Assembly: GCF_000801105.2 (NCBI RefSeq)
Contig: NC_079517.1
Span: forward strand, 22,577,579-22,641,578
Direction of reading: 5' to 3'
DNA from: Raphanus sativus
Taxonomy: Eukaryota; Streptophyta; Magnoliopsida; Brassicales; Brassicaceae
Length of the DNA stretch: 64,000 nt
Below are positions 1 to 11,402 of the stretch, piece after piece. Within the stretch, counting starts at the first letter, position 1. The number at the start of each line of letters is the position of its first letter. The notes beneath the pieces were generated by a model, which saw only the letters and a list, made by a program, of their open reading frames with translations, was not told where the DNA came from and did no database searches. Position numbers and translations under genes: made by a program.

Positions 1-1020
1 GGAGAAAACTCCAGGCTGGCTTGAAAACGAACCAGACTGACTACTGCTAAAATTGGAAGAACGATTGGTCGAGAAGAGCGCAGGTTGAGTGTTTGAAGCA
101 AAGAGGCTGTTATTTAAAGCTGGTGTAACGTCGTTATTCTTGACCTCAGCCACTTGTTTCTTCTCGGCTCTAGTAGGTTCAGGGGATACATTATCCCCCT
201 TTACCTTATTTTCTTTTAGCCAGTCGACGACATCTTTAAACTGTTCCTGTAAGAGAGAGTGGACATCAAGTAGAGAAATGATTGAGGTAACAAAAAGAAG
301 CAAGAGAGTCAAGGCGTTAGCTATTTTATCCTTTCAAAACTAAAAACATAAGCCCATCAAGTCAAACAGACAAAACACATATCCTAACCAAATATATCAT
401 TCATGTAGAATAATACCAGAATGTTGGAAGCATGGCTAATGTAGTCATTCATCCCATCTTCCCAAAGTTCATCAGGATGATTCTTCAGCTGTATTTGCAC
501 CCAACTGTTTTATTTATTTATTTTACATTGGAGCATAATTAGTTAAAGGCATATAAGCAAACAAACAAAAGGTAAAATATGTTCCATAAACCATAAAGAA
601 GACCCAACAAGATAATATAACTAATTCACCTTACAAATTGGTTATTGAGAGCTCTGACATGCTTCCTAGCTAGCTCAGCCCTCTGTTTATCCAATGATGC
701 CGAACTCTGCTGAGTACCAAACAAGGTTCCTTGCACTGGTTTTGCATTCTTAAACTGAATATGATGAGGACACAGATTCAGTTCCAAGACCTCAAAATTG
801 TAAAAAAAAAATAAACCAAACTGCTTCAGCTATACACAATGACCACCACCCCCATTTTTATAAACACCCAAGAATACCCCCAAAGTGTTAATTTTTCTAT
901 TCTACCAGGAATTACAGACTCGGGTCAATATCCAAAGAAATTAAAAAAAAAAAAACTCACGGGAGATTCATTGGCTTCGGGAAACGATTCGGAAACAGCG
1001 GCGCGTTTGAGTCCCCTCAT
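1..1020 (-). CDS. Nup50-like nucleoporin, 5' part (partial)
   Basis: Four exons read on the minus strand: 961..1020, 630..754, 417..504 and 1..246, the last running off the left edge. Each junction has GT and AG borders, and the frame stays open for 173 codons. The start ATG at 1020 gives a short basic N-terminus (MRGLKRA). The best conserved block is SWVQIQLKNHPDELWEDG in exon 3, followed by a Lys-rich stretch and a Ser/Phe-rich region with LF and FS repeats like those of FG nucleoporins. Plant Nup50-type proteins, as I recall them, have this basic start, the WVQ..NHPDELWEDG block, an FG-like middle and a C-terminal Ran-binding domain; the last would lie outside the window. Such proteins work with importin-alpha and Ran at the nuclear pore. 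Exon borders are predicted by eye. The family call is from memory and could be wrong; that a real spliced gene is present is more certain. Confidence 0.6.
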
Positions 1021-1370
1021 GATTCCGTAACGGCGTTTACTTGGCGGAAGATGAATCGAAAAAAAAAAGAGCAGCTGGTAAGGGGAAATTTTATTTAGGG
1101 TTTATTGTGCCTTTCTTCAAATTTAAAAATACTATAAAAAAAATTAGAGAGGGGAAGAAGAAAAGATGCTCTTCTGCAGATGCTTTATTACCCGGGAATA
1201 TTATATGCTTCTTCAACATTACAGAAAAGATAAAAAGGAAAAATAGTGGAAAATACTAAACTTTTTTTTTCTGAACTACAACTTCCATTAACCAATAAGT
1301 TGGGTGAGTACAAAGATTTGATCTCAACAAAGATTTAACGTAGAAGTGTCAACTGGGCGGGTCGCTCATG

Positions 1371-1686
1371 GATTTTGGTTTTGGCAGAAAAACGCGATTT
1401 CTCGGTTTTGGCAAAAAAATACGATTTTTCGGTTTTGACGGAAAAAACGTGTTTTTCCAGTTTCGACGGAAAAATGTGATTTCTCGATTTCAATGGGAAA
1501 ACGCGATTTCTCGGTTTTAGTAATGTTATTTTTTGGTTTTGGCTAGAAAACGTGATTTCTTGTTTTTGGAAAAAAATATGATTTTTCAGTTTTGACGGAA
1601 AACGTGATTTGATTTTTTAGTTTTGACGGAAAATTTTTTTTTTTATGAAAAAACATAATTTTCAGTTTTAGCGGAAAACCGTTAGT
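1371..1686. repeat. Degenerate tandem array, about 30-bp unit
   Basis: Roughly ten copies of a unit built on GGTTTTGACGGAAAAACG followed by TGATTTCTC run head to tail. Units differ by substitutions and small length changes (ggttttggcaaaaaaatacg, agtttcgacggaaaaatgtg). No coding frame runs through it. It may be a decayed minisatellite or a subterminal array of an old transposon. Confidence 0.7.
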
Positions 1687-2668
1687 TTAAAGAGAAAATG
1701 TATTCGTTTTTTTTTCAGTGTCAAATATGTGATAAGGTAACAATCTAAAATTATAAGTTCATACTATAATAAAATGACATTTTCTTCTAGTTATTTAACA
1801 TTTCAAAAGAAAAGGTTTTATAGATATCAATCAAACTATGATATAGTGACGATGATACGTGTCTTATGTGGTATACAAAAAGGTTGATGACAATTATTTA
1901 CAGTATTCTAAAAATAAGTTTAGCTGCGTCTAGGTGTCTGTCTAGTCGGCAAATCGAATGTGAACAAAATAATATATTCGGTCTACGTATTCAAAAATTG
2001 GTTTAGGATTCTTCTTAAACATTAATCCATTAATCCTTTATAAGATGTCTAGTCTCCGCTTAGCGGTTTTTTCATGTTAAACATATGTTCTGTTTTTCTT
2101 TTAACCAGGAAATATCCGGACCTTCGGTCCAAATAATCTTATAGATCCAGAAGTGGCTTTTGCTAATACATATATATGGCGTAGATCCATGTTCTAAACA
2201 GTCGGCACCTGGTTAGATAAACGGCCCAAAATACAGTTGGCGGTGGGATAATGGCTAATCAAGCCTGATCAGTATAATTCTACGGTGAGACGCACAAATA
2301 AATTAAAGCGTAGAATAAAAAAATCGCTTTGACATAAAAAAACATTCAAATCATATTCTTGCTTTAAGAAGAAAAATCAAGTTAATTAAGAAATAGTAAT
2401 ATAGTTTTTAGGAAAAGATAGTGTTAACTAACTGTGTAAAGTACAACAGAAAATGTGAAAAGCTTCAAAACTATAAAATGATTGACATTCAGAAGTAAAT
2501 GTACTGACTCCCAATAGGTTAGGAATCACTTCAAATTAGCCATAGATATTCAATTCTTGGTTCTGATTCCGGTTTGGTTCTTCAGCTCTTTGGTGCTAGA
2601 GGTATGGCATCCACACAAGAAGAAAGCCAAGATACAAAACATAACTGATTTTAATGTATTGAGATTAT

Positions 2669-2762
2669 GATTTTTTCCACTATCACTTTATTTTTTTATA
2701 TTCATAAATTTTGAACAATGAAAACATATCATGAATCATAAAAACGTGATAGTGGAAAAATC
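2669..2762. repeat. Short inverted repeat, stem about 17 bp
   Basis: The arm at 2669-2686 (ending ttttccactatcac) is answered by 2746-2762 (gtgatagtggaaaaatc), with an AT-rich loop of about 60 bp. It could be a remnant of a small inverted-repeat transposon; no target duplication was found. Confidence 0.5.
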
Positions 2763-3509
2763 TATTAGCTCAAAACCACTTACGTTTGTGTCATGATTTT
2801 CTTTGATGCCATGATCTTAATGTAGATAAACTGAGTTAGGGTTAACGTTAATTGTAAATTGTCAAATAGATAATGAGTTAATTTAAAAAATTACAAAAAG
2901 ATTAGCTTGTAAGTTAGTTAGGATATAACCATAGTCGTCCACAATCACAAACGTTTGCAGAAAAGTGCTTTTGTTTTTAAGCAGTACAAAATGGTTCAAA
3001 GTAGTATAAAAACGGTTTATATGATTGTTTTGAAACGCTGTCAACTGGTACCAGGTACAAAAACTGTATTTTGTGCGTGGTAACGAGGAAACTAGACCAA
3101 TCCTTAGTTGGTTTTGTAGATGTAATATGGTTAATATTTTGAAGTTTTGGGTCTTAAAAAATGACTCCTAATTTTCTGTGAAGAGTATATGTATTTCTTC
3201 AAACTCTTTAATATAGAAAAATATGTATTTTTAATATCGATTTCGAAATTGAATAGTAACCAACTCAGAATCCATAATAAGAGTTAGTAAAACAAATAAC
3301 AAACACATAATGACTATGTCACTATGAACTCTAACTCTCACTCTAGACTCAAAGTTTGGAAAAATGAACATGATCTACATAAGCATTCCCCTTATGTCAA
3401 ACTACATATAGTTTTATTCCCAGATAACATACCTCTAATACTTTATGAAATCTAATCTTCAATAAAATGTCAAAATCTTGAATTCTCTCCCCCCAAACTA
3501 TAAATATCA

Positions 3510-4363
3510 TCAAGCTAAGTCAAAGATGAATTCATCCACCAAGAAAGTGAAGAATCCATTCACCAAATCTTCAATCACACACTCTCTCTCGTCTTCATTA
3601 ATGCAACCCCATTTCATTTCCTTCAAATAAACTTGTCTCATCTCTCTAACTTCCCAACTCATGAACATCTCATCTTGTCTATCCATCACCCAATCTTCTA
3701 CTTTCTTCACCATTAACGCCTCTTCTTTTGGTCCAATATTATCTTTTTGTAGATAATCTAACAATAGATTATCCGCTACATTAGAAGCTAATATTTTGTT
3801 TGTTTCACCGATTCTTGACTTCACCAGAGCAAACAAACGGTCTGCTCGGCTTTCTGATTCGTCCTCTTCTGTTTCTTGCGTCTGATATGAGTACCCATCT
3901 TCTTCAGTCTCTACATACTTCTCTATGCGTTTCTCCAGGTCTAGTGGCTCAATACGTACAAAGCCATTCACCCTTCTACTCTTTCTTCCAATTTTTTCGT
4001 ATGTATCTGCAAATATTAGCTTATTAAGTTAGTTCTATCAACATATTATCTTGTAGTTTATAAATTCTTTTTACATATTTTCTGAATATATAACTGATAA
4101 AATTACCATTTTGGTTGGAAATATGATCAGTGATTGCATCGTCTTCGTCATCATCTTCATCGTCTTGAAAAGGACACTCTAGGATTGATACTGGACTAAG
4201 TTGTTCCTTTTCTTCATTCACACTTTCCTAAAAGGGTGCAATAAAAATCAAATTGTTTTAAAATGTGATCACACAACATTAAAAAATAGAAATAGTCGAA
4301 ACGTGGAAACGTGATTTTTTATTACTTTTGCCTAGGAAATGTTTTAGAAACGTCTATAAATAT

Positions 4364-4404
<41 letters not shown>

Positions 4405-6579
4405 ATTTATTAATATGTGAATTCAATTATGTTTAGTATATCTACAAATACAAAAAAATAAATAGATGTTTTATATAATCATACGAAAAAATAAAAATAG
4501 TCATCATTAAACATCAAATTCATATAAAAATTCAAAATAACAAAAAAATCAATACTTAAATATTAAATAAGTTGACGAAAGATAAAAAATCATAACTGCA
4601 AGTCAAAGATCAATAACTTCATCTTTAACTTTATTGTACCGCTTCCAACTCAGGTTCATCAAAAAAAAGATCTTCAAACTCAAGTCTCTATTACTCTCAT
4701 CTAGTGAAACAAATTGATCACCTCCAACATCTCAGATATGATTGAGACCATATTTGTATGCAAAACTTCGACTAGATAGAAGACGAAGATTAAATACCAA
4801 ATCTTCTGCTTATGCTCTTCCAAATAGTTTGTTTTTAACTTATTAAAACAATAAATTGATCCTTATATTTATTAAATATTTATAAAAAAAAATCTAAAAT
4901 AAAAATAGTTTCTTACGTGTTTCTAAAACATAATTGCGAGTTTCCAAAATAGAAACGCAAGTCTCCATCAAGTTTCCAAATTGAATTTTTTTAAGAAACG
5001 AGTTTCGAATGAGTTTCCGCAAGTTTCCAAGAGATTCTAATTCCGAAACGTTTCCGAACCGTGAAACGGACTTTCAACCAAATTTCCATGCAACATAGGA
5101 TATGAGAAATCACAGTGACAATAATAAGTTGACGAAAGTCAACCATCCCATCCCATGACCACAGCATGTCTCTCTACCTATCTGTCTCTGCCCCCATACA
5201 TTAACTACGGTCGGATCCTGCTTTTTATCTTGATTGAGATTATAAATTTTATACTTGAAAATATCATTTTTGTGTTATCAAATCCAAGAATTAATCGTCG
5301 AAGATTTCTTAGTAAATTTCATGAACATGGGTGCTAAATTAAAAATCATTCTTAGATACTATAAGCACTCGAACTTAAATGTGTTACTATATGCGTACTA
5401 ACCAAACTATAAATTTTCTTATGAAATTTGTACGAATATTTGACCTTGGGAGTAGTTAATTGCGTACGTGTAGTCCCATGAGAACAAAAAAACTCGCGGG
5501 ATCATGTGCCGTATAATCCGCATTAGAAGCTACGTATGAAGAATCTAAGCCCTTTCATCACTAAACTAAATCATACACCACACGTGACTTGCACGCGTTC
5601 CCCGACAAGTTTCAATATATGACCTATTTTTTATTTTAATTATTATTAAAAATAAAATAAAATGCATTCTCACTGTAGGTAGTAGGTACACTGAAGAAAG
5701 AAAACGATCGTTTAACGAACTAACCTCTCTGTTACACATGCTGTTGCCGTTGACAGATGATCCGTCACAGTCACGTGCGTTTAAACTCTCTCCGCTCTCA
5801 ACCACTGCGTCGTTTCCGGTCGACACTTCTTCAGCTTCACCGCTCGACGTAGTGGATGAGACCGATGAAGAAGAAGACTGCACAGTCTCCGACGACGACG
5901 AGTTCGTGAAAAACTCGCTACCGGAACTTGACGAGTCACTACCGGAGATAAGTTTATCTGTGGTGATGATCGCCGCAGCTTCAGAGGCTGAGAATGTAGC
6001 TGCCTCTCCGGGGACGGTGGAGATTTGAGAAACCAGATCGGACGGTTGATCTAAACTCTCTTCCCCAGGGAAAAACGCGGCGGAGATCCACCATTGAATC
6101 TCTCCGTCTCCGAGTTCGACCGTTACTTCACGGCGAGAATGACCTACCGGTTTTCTCCAGAAGCGTTTGCTCAAGAGCCGTTTAGAGAAGCTTCTAGAGA
6201 AAACGCCTTCTTGTTTCTGATCTCCTTTCCGTGAGGTAACGGCGGAATGGAACGGTATAAGTTTCACGGCGTTGATAAACGCCGTCGAAGCTTTATGAAC
6301 GGCGTGACTGATCGCCGTTCCGCAAGTCGTGCGGCTTCTTCTAGTGAGACGTGGTTTGTTTTGACGATGATGGATCAGTCCTGACCGTTTGATCTCAGCG
6401 TCGAGGAGACGACGAACGGTGGATGATGAAGAAGGAGGTTGTCGACGAGGGAATGATTTGAAGCCGTTGGATGAACAAGAGCTGAGATCATCGAGTAAGT
6501 AATCTTTTAACGTCAACGGCTTTAAACGCCTCTTGCTCGTGGAAAGACGTTGATCAGAGGAACAGGTGATCGACGCCAT
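3510..6579 (-). CDS. DUF4378-type protein of unknown function
   Basis: Three exons on the minus strand, 5725..6579, 4107..4227 and 3510..4006, join in frame (GTTAGT donor, TTTTAG acceptor; GTAATT donor, TTTGCAG acceptor) into a 490-residue protein ending in TGA. The N-terminus (MASITCSSDQRLSTSKRRLK, then LTLKDYLLDDLSSCSSNGF) and the exon-2 motif SPVSILECPFQDDEDDDE are typical of plant proteins with a C-terminal DUF4378-like region. That region here ends EDLVNGFFTFLVDEFIFDLA. The middle is Ser-rich (roughly residues 195-275) and basic upstream of it. Some DUF4378 proteins (the TRM family) bind microtubule or TON1 complexes, but nothing here proves that role. The first intron is unusually long (1497 bp) and contains a hAT transposase relic. 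A TATA-like element lies about 60 bp upstream of the ATG. No internal stop or frameshift is seen, so the gene looks functional. Confidence 0.8.
4361..4404. repeat. Microsatellite (CA)n(TA)n
   Basis: A compound dinucleotide repeat, CA units followed directly by TA units, lies inside intron 1 of the DUF4378 gene. It is likely to vary in length between lines. Confidence 0.9.
4620..4830 (-). pseudogene. hAT transposase C-terminal relic
   Basis: Minus-strand translation gives, in order, LFGRA, AEDLVFNLRLLS, DVGGDQFVSLDES and DEPELEAV, broken by two stop codons and a frameshift. The order matches the C-terminal dimerisation (hATC) region of plant hAT transposases, where AEDLV..NLRLLSR, W/DVGGD and SLDEPELE motifs follow one another. 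The catalytic part is missing. It lies in the large first intron of the DUF4378 gene. Surrounding sequence at about 4290-4340 and 4920-5090 has GTTTCCGAAACGTTTC-like motifs that may be remains of the element's ends. Confidence 0.7.
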
Positions 6580-6637
6580 TCGATTTTGAGCTTCTTGTGT
6601 TTGTTTTCAGTGGTGAGATTGAGAAAAATAGTTAAAA

Positions 6638-6646
6638 GATATATAG
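6638..6646 (-). promoter_or_regulatory. TATA-like box of the DUF4378 gene
   Basis: On the minus strand CTATATATC lies about 60 bases upstream of the ATG at 6579, a normal distance for a plant core promoter with a short leader. It was identified by motif and position only. Confidence 0.4.
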
Positions 6647-9491
6647 TGAAGACTGTGAAGTCTGAAGAAGCTTCTATGTGAGGTGTGTGATCATAAAACC
6701 GAGGCTTTTTATTTTTTTATAATTAGTATATTTTGAATTCGGAGTTAAGTTTATTTAGTTATTAATTGGCTTAGATTTGAAATCAGAATCTACTAAATAA
6801 GTAGATATTTAATTAAACAAGTAAGATTTAGAAGTGAGAGAGAGACCAGAAGTTGACCTTGTAATAAAACAAGAGACGAGATTCATGCGGCTAAAATACA
6901 GTTTTTGCCTCTCACGTGTGTGTGCACGTCGGTATTTCGAACCGCTACGTCCTTTCCTCAACACACTTTTCTATTAGATTTACGACGATTTATGTTTTTA
7001 ATATATACCTATTAGTGTAATTTCCAGATCCATATTAGCAGGTACCAACTGTTACATCGAAACTATAATAAATTTCTGATTTGTATAATCGATTTTCTAT
7101 CTAGTAGACATTGTGACTGATAATGTCGTTGTTGTGTTACACCAATAATTGTAAAAGGTTTAAAGCAGTAAAAATGATTGAAAAGGAACAATTATAACAA
7201 AATTTGAGCGAAAGAAGATAAAATTAGTCTAGACTTATTGTGATCAAATGTCGAAGTCCGTTGAGAAATGAGTGTGGCTGTCTGTTGATCTTGTGTTCAA
7301 TTGATTTTTCCTGGTTTTCTCTTTGCCTTCTTTTTTCTTTGAGTTTGTCGATTTTGAATTTTGATTGTGCTTCATCTGTGTTGTTTCTTTTGCTGGATTC
7401 TTTTGGGTTTGGTGTCAAATGGGTTGGCCACCATCTAAATATATTTGTCCGCTATGGACAATTCCATATACAAAAGACTAAATGGATTAAACTCAATTTG
7501 TCCGAGACAGAAAGCAAAAGATTTTGTAACATATATTTAGATTTGATATAGTTTTCTTTTAGGTAAAAGGGCATATTTGATATAGTTTGGGTTATCCCTG
7601 TAACTCAAAATTGTTATCAATTGTGAATTTGTTTTGAACTTTAAAGTTGTGTTTGAGTTTTAATGTATTACCTGATTTTGATCCTAATTTTTAAAGGTTG
7701 AGATATTTTATATTGCGAAAATCTAACCAAAACAAGTTAAATGTTTGGTTAAAGGTGTTAAATTGGGTAGATCCATCTGGTTTAACTTAATTTGATTTAA
7801 GATTCACCTCATTTAATATTTTTCTAAAATCTTTTTTAGGTCTACTTGATCTAACAAAGTTGCTTATTTAGATCCCTAATAATTATATTGTCTTAGATCC
7901 GTTTAAACTCATTTAAGGTATTAAGAAAATCCAAAATCGTTTTTCAAAATTTGAAAATATATTTGAAATATTTTTACTCTAATATATATTTTAGCTTATA
8001 ATAGTAGTATCCATAATATATATATATAAAAATACGTTTTCTCCCTCCTAGTGAGGACACACATATGCAGCCACCTCATAAAGTCGGCTCACGTAGACGC
8101 GACAAGTGTATCTCTTTAGTTATACTATGTGTTTTGTCTATGGGTTATACTTACAAGTTATGGGCTTTATATTTTAATCTCGAAATCCATCACGATTGTG
8201 AGCGATGATTATCATCTTCTTCCAAAATTAATACCAAATTTTAGGATTCGTGTTCTTCTTCGATCTCTAAAACCATCAATGTTCTTCATTGTTCTCTGAT
8301 ACCAACAATGAATTTTTAGAGATGTTCAATGCAACCTGTAACATATGTTAAATGACAAATCATTAAAGTAACACCAACGGAACCGACACCAAAGAATCTC
8401 CACCTATAAAAATCTTTTTAAATTAAGATTTTATGGTTTCTCTAAAAAGAGCACAGTACGATGAAAGTTGTAAACTGTATTCGAAGGGGGGGACCTCATG
8501 TTTCAGGTTTTAAGGTTACTCTCAAAGTTGTGGAAGCACCGTAGGCTACTGACTAAGGTTTAAAAGTTTTTACACCTAGGTTTGGGATTCGAATCTCAGA
8601 TTAGCTATGCAATTTTTTCTAGATTATTATGCGAAACTTATCGGAGGTTCCAGAGTATTGTAGAAAGAACTGTTCGTTCTTCGCTTATCCATCGGGGATG
8701 TCTTACATGTAGATTCATCCGTCGATCTAAGTGTTTTGGAGATAACTTTATCGTGGAATCTTCATCCGTGGAGCTGGTTGACAGTTTGATATTTCTAGAA
8801 TTAATCTAAAAGGGATCATTATATAATTAATAACAAGCTTAGTTTCCTTTAGTGGGTCTTAACCCTTTTGCCTTTATATCCCCCTCAAGACAAAAACAAA
8901 GAGAGCAACAAACACTTTATGTCTTAGTTTTGTTTTATGTCTCTTCATATTATTGATTTATCTTTTAAAAAATCTCAAGCTAATTGCAAAGATGTCATGT
9001 TCCACTAATTTTACTATCAAGAAGAGATATTATCTCAAGATACAAAAGAACAACATTGATAAGTTAGGAAAAGAACAGAGTTATGTGTAAACCGAAGCAG
9101 AGATGCAAAAAAAAAACCCACCACAAATCTCCAAAGTTTTGAACCACCTTAGCTAGAGAGAGTAGATGAGAAAAAGATTTAGGGTTTAGGTTAGTAATGA
9201 GTTGGCACATGGTCAAGTGTTGAATCAAAGACCAAACCAAGTGAGAAAACCAAACCTATTGTACCGAGACCGGTGGTTTTTTGACCAAATCATTTCTTTG
9301 TTTATTTTATTTCAGTAAATAACACCAAAACTCTTTTTAACACTGTTTAATTCAAACCTCAAAGAAGGAAAATCTGAGAGTACAAGCTCAAAAGAGAGTA
9401 CAAGCTCAAAATTTCATAACCGTAGAGTTCTTTAACAAAAAAAAAACACAGTAATGAAATGTTGTTTTCAATCTGACAATTAATAGCAGGA
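6647..9491. other. Intergenic AT-rich region, decayed repeats
   Basis: The stretch between the DUF4378 promoter and the MATH pseudogene has AT-rich DNA, a short TA run near 8018, and a possible SINE-like segment near 8530-8600. Short open frames occur (for example near 7240-7550 and 8582-8809) but they show no family motif and no splice logic. I see no gene. Confidence 0.55.
8526..8600 (+). mobile_element. Possible tRNA-derived SINE fragment
   Basis: A box-A-like string (ggctactgactaagg) is followed about 45 bases later by gggattcgaatctcag, which resembles the Pol III box B consensus GGTTCGANTCC. No poly(A) tail or target duplication could be defined, so this is only a candidate. Confidence 0.3.
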
Positions 9492-10696
9492 TCACCTACG
9501 CCGAGTTCCACTCTTATTCCAAAACAAAAACACACTCTTGAAGAAGGAAGCTTTAGGAGAAGCAGATTTGGGCTCGTTGGTCAGCTTTTTTTTGAGTTCC
9601 GAGACCTTTTTCTCCAATGTCAAAACTTTATCATTAGACTTTATCTTCTCGTTGTCCAGTTCAACTTTCATATTCTTGATGTGTTCCTCTAGTTCTTGGA
9701 CTCGAGTACCACCAGCATCTTTTTTCTTGGTTTCCAAGGAAATATCATCAAGCTTTTTATTCAACCAGTCTAGCTTGAATCATGCTTCTGTTAGATCGAT
9801 TAGCTTGCTGCGAGCGTTGTTTAGATCTGTCTTGGAGAAGCAATGTGGAGGTTTGTCCAGTTTATCAATGAGTCCGAGGAGGAGATTCAAATATGCTGTC
9901 TTCATCAATTGGCTCTCTGATCTGAAATTTGCTGCAATTCCCGGGTGCATCACGAAAATCCGACACACTTGAACAACCTGTCAAGTAATCTTATTATATT
10001 TAATCAAAAGATATACAGTAACAACGAGTATCCGTGTATAGTTATACCTGAGGATAAAGAACTTAGAAACCACTAAGATCCATAGTCTCGTTCTCAGTAA
10101 CATCTCCTTGATCAACAACTTCAACTACGTTTAATTGGACTTTAACAATCAGTTTGTTCTTCTCTAGAAACCCTTTTTCTTGAAGATTTTTAAGAGTCAA
10201 GGTCTCTGAAAAACCTCATCCTGTGACCTGAGCGCAGAACAATTGGCATATTGCTGCAATACAATAACAGAAACATTAATTAAATTTTTCTTCTCCGTAA
10301 ATCAATATGTATATATGTGTGTGTGTGGAATATAGATTAATTACCAGGTATTGATCTGTAGATCTCTTTGCCTGATTGATTCAACAGAATGAAGGAAAAA
10401 CTAGCTTGCCTTTTCCATCCCAGTAGCAATGATCCAGCATTCGCAACATGGAGGTATAGAGCCAAGTTATCTTCGATAACATCTCCTTTGGGATATACTT
10501 TAACAAACCTTAAAAAAAAAAGAGAAACAGATTATTTTGGAAAATCTAGGAGATGATTTAAAGATCACAACACATATAATCTTTTTATTTACCATTCGCA
10601 CCCACCGCTTAAAAAAATTGGAGAGTGTATGAAATCTCCCTTCTCGGTGAAGTTATCTATCTCAAACGTGAAACTAGTCTGCTTTTAATCCTCCAT
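9492..10696 (-). pseudogene. MATH-domain (TRAF-like) coiled-coil pseudogene
   Basis: Four exons can be drawn on the minus strand: 10593..10696, 10345..10508, 10048..10253 and 9492..9977. They encode the layout of the Brassicaceae MATH plus coiled-coil family: [47 protein letters not shown], then HPGIAANFRSESQ.LKTAY..LLGLI and a Leu/Lys/Glu-rich coiled coil (VQELEEHIKNMKVELDNEK). Four in-frame stops break it: codon 4 (TAA), two in exon 3 (a TGA where the family has Trp, and a TAA after GF), and a TGA in exon 4 just before FKLDWL. Splice sites are preserved, so decay is probably fairly recent. Intact members are thought to act as adaptors in ubiquitin or trafficking complexes; this copy is unlikely to make the full protein. 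Confidence 0.85.
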
Positions 10697-11010
10697 ATTC
10701 TCTCGAAAACACTTTCTATTATGCTTTGTTAGAGCAAAAGTCCTTTCTCATAAACTTGTTTTATACTTCTGAAAACCCTAATTAAATACATATAATGTAT
10801 ATAATCCTTCCATAATCCTAATCAGGATTTAACTATAATAGTTCGCTAGAAATTTTATCAGATAAACGCACCAAAGACATATATATATCCATCAATAGTA
10901 AGTAATAAATAATTGATAACAAACTAGAAGTTAAACCAGATTTGTAAACTTTGTATCCAACAATGTTTTGAGAACGAGCTGGTTAATCAGTTTCTCTCAA
11001 TAACTGAAAA
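10697..11010. other. Upstream flank of the MATH pseudogene
   Basis: AT-rich sequence with no coding signal. It probably includes the former promoter. It ends exactly where a Helitron terminus begins. Confidence 0.5.
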
Positions 11011-11040
11011 CTAGATTTTAATCCGCGCAACCGCGCGGAT
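11011..11040 (-). mobile_element. Helitron 3' terminus (minus orientation)
   Basis: Read on the minus strand the sequence is a GC-rich hairpin (atccgcgcggttgcgcggat) followed by TAAAAT and the terminal CTAG, with host T after it. That is the standard Helitron 3' end: a hairpin about 10 bases before CTRR, inserted next to T. The element body extends to the right and was later split by the Athila insertion. I could not place its 5' TC end. Confidence 0.7.
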
Positions 11041-11397
11041 GTTAATTTTCATTTTTGTTAATATAAAATTTTTTATTTTACTTCAGTAATGTTATATATT
11101 ATAATCACATATACTCAAATGTGTATATAAAATTTTCAAAAATAAGAATATTACAATTTACTTGTTTTTCGTCAAATTAATTATTTTAAAATGTAATACG
11201 TAATGTATCTCCTTCTACATATTTTTGTAGATATTCTTTGATATCAATACCATTAAAACATGATCATTCCAGAATTATACCCTTAATGAATATTTTAAAT
11301 TTTCTAAAAATGTCCTTAATGATATGAACAAACTAAAAAATTCATTAATGGCATTATGGTCTTTCGATTTTTTGAGTCTATTTCAACATTTAGATGA
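11041..11397. other. Helitron body left of the Athila element
   Basis: AT-rich, non-coding sequence continuous with the Helitron terminus at 11011. It resumes on the other side of the Athila element at 24610. Confidence 0.5.
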
Positions 11398-11402
11398 GCT
11401 TG

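Larger units (their letters stand above)
1021..3509. other. Intergenic region without a recognisable gene
   Basis: This AT-rich spacer lies between the Nup50-like promoter side and the 3' end of the DUF4378 gene. It holds a degenerate short tandem array (1371-1686), a CTAG/cTTAGCGG-type decayed repeat around 1900-2250, and a short inverted repeat at 2669-2762. I see no coding exon. Confidence 0.6.

Noticed and set aside
7224..7551. Overlapping plus and minus open frames
   Set aside because: Low-complexity T/C-rich sequence without splice sites or homology that I can see.
8582..8809. 75-codon plus-strand frame
   Set aside because: It overlaps a SINE-like segment and has no recognisable domain.
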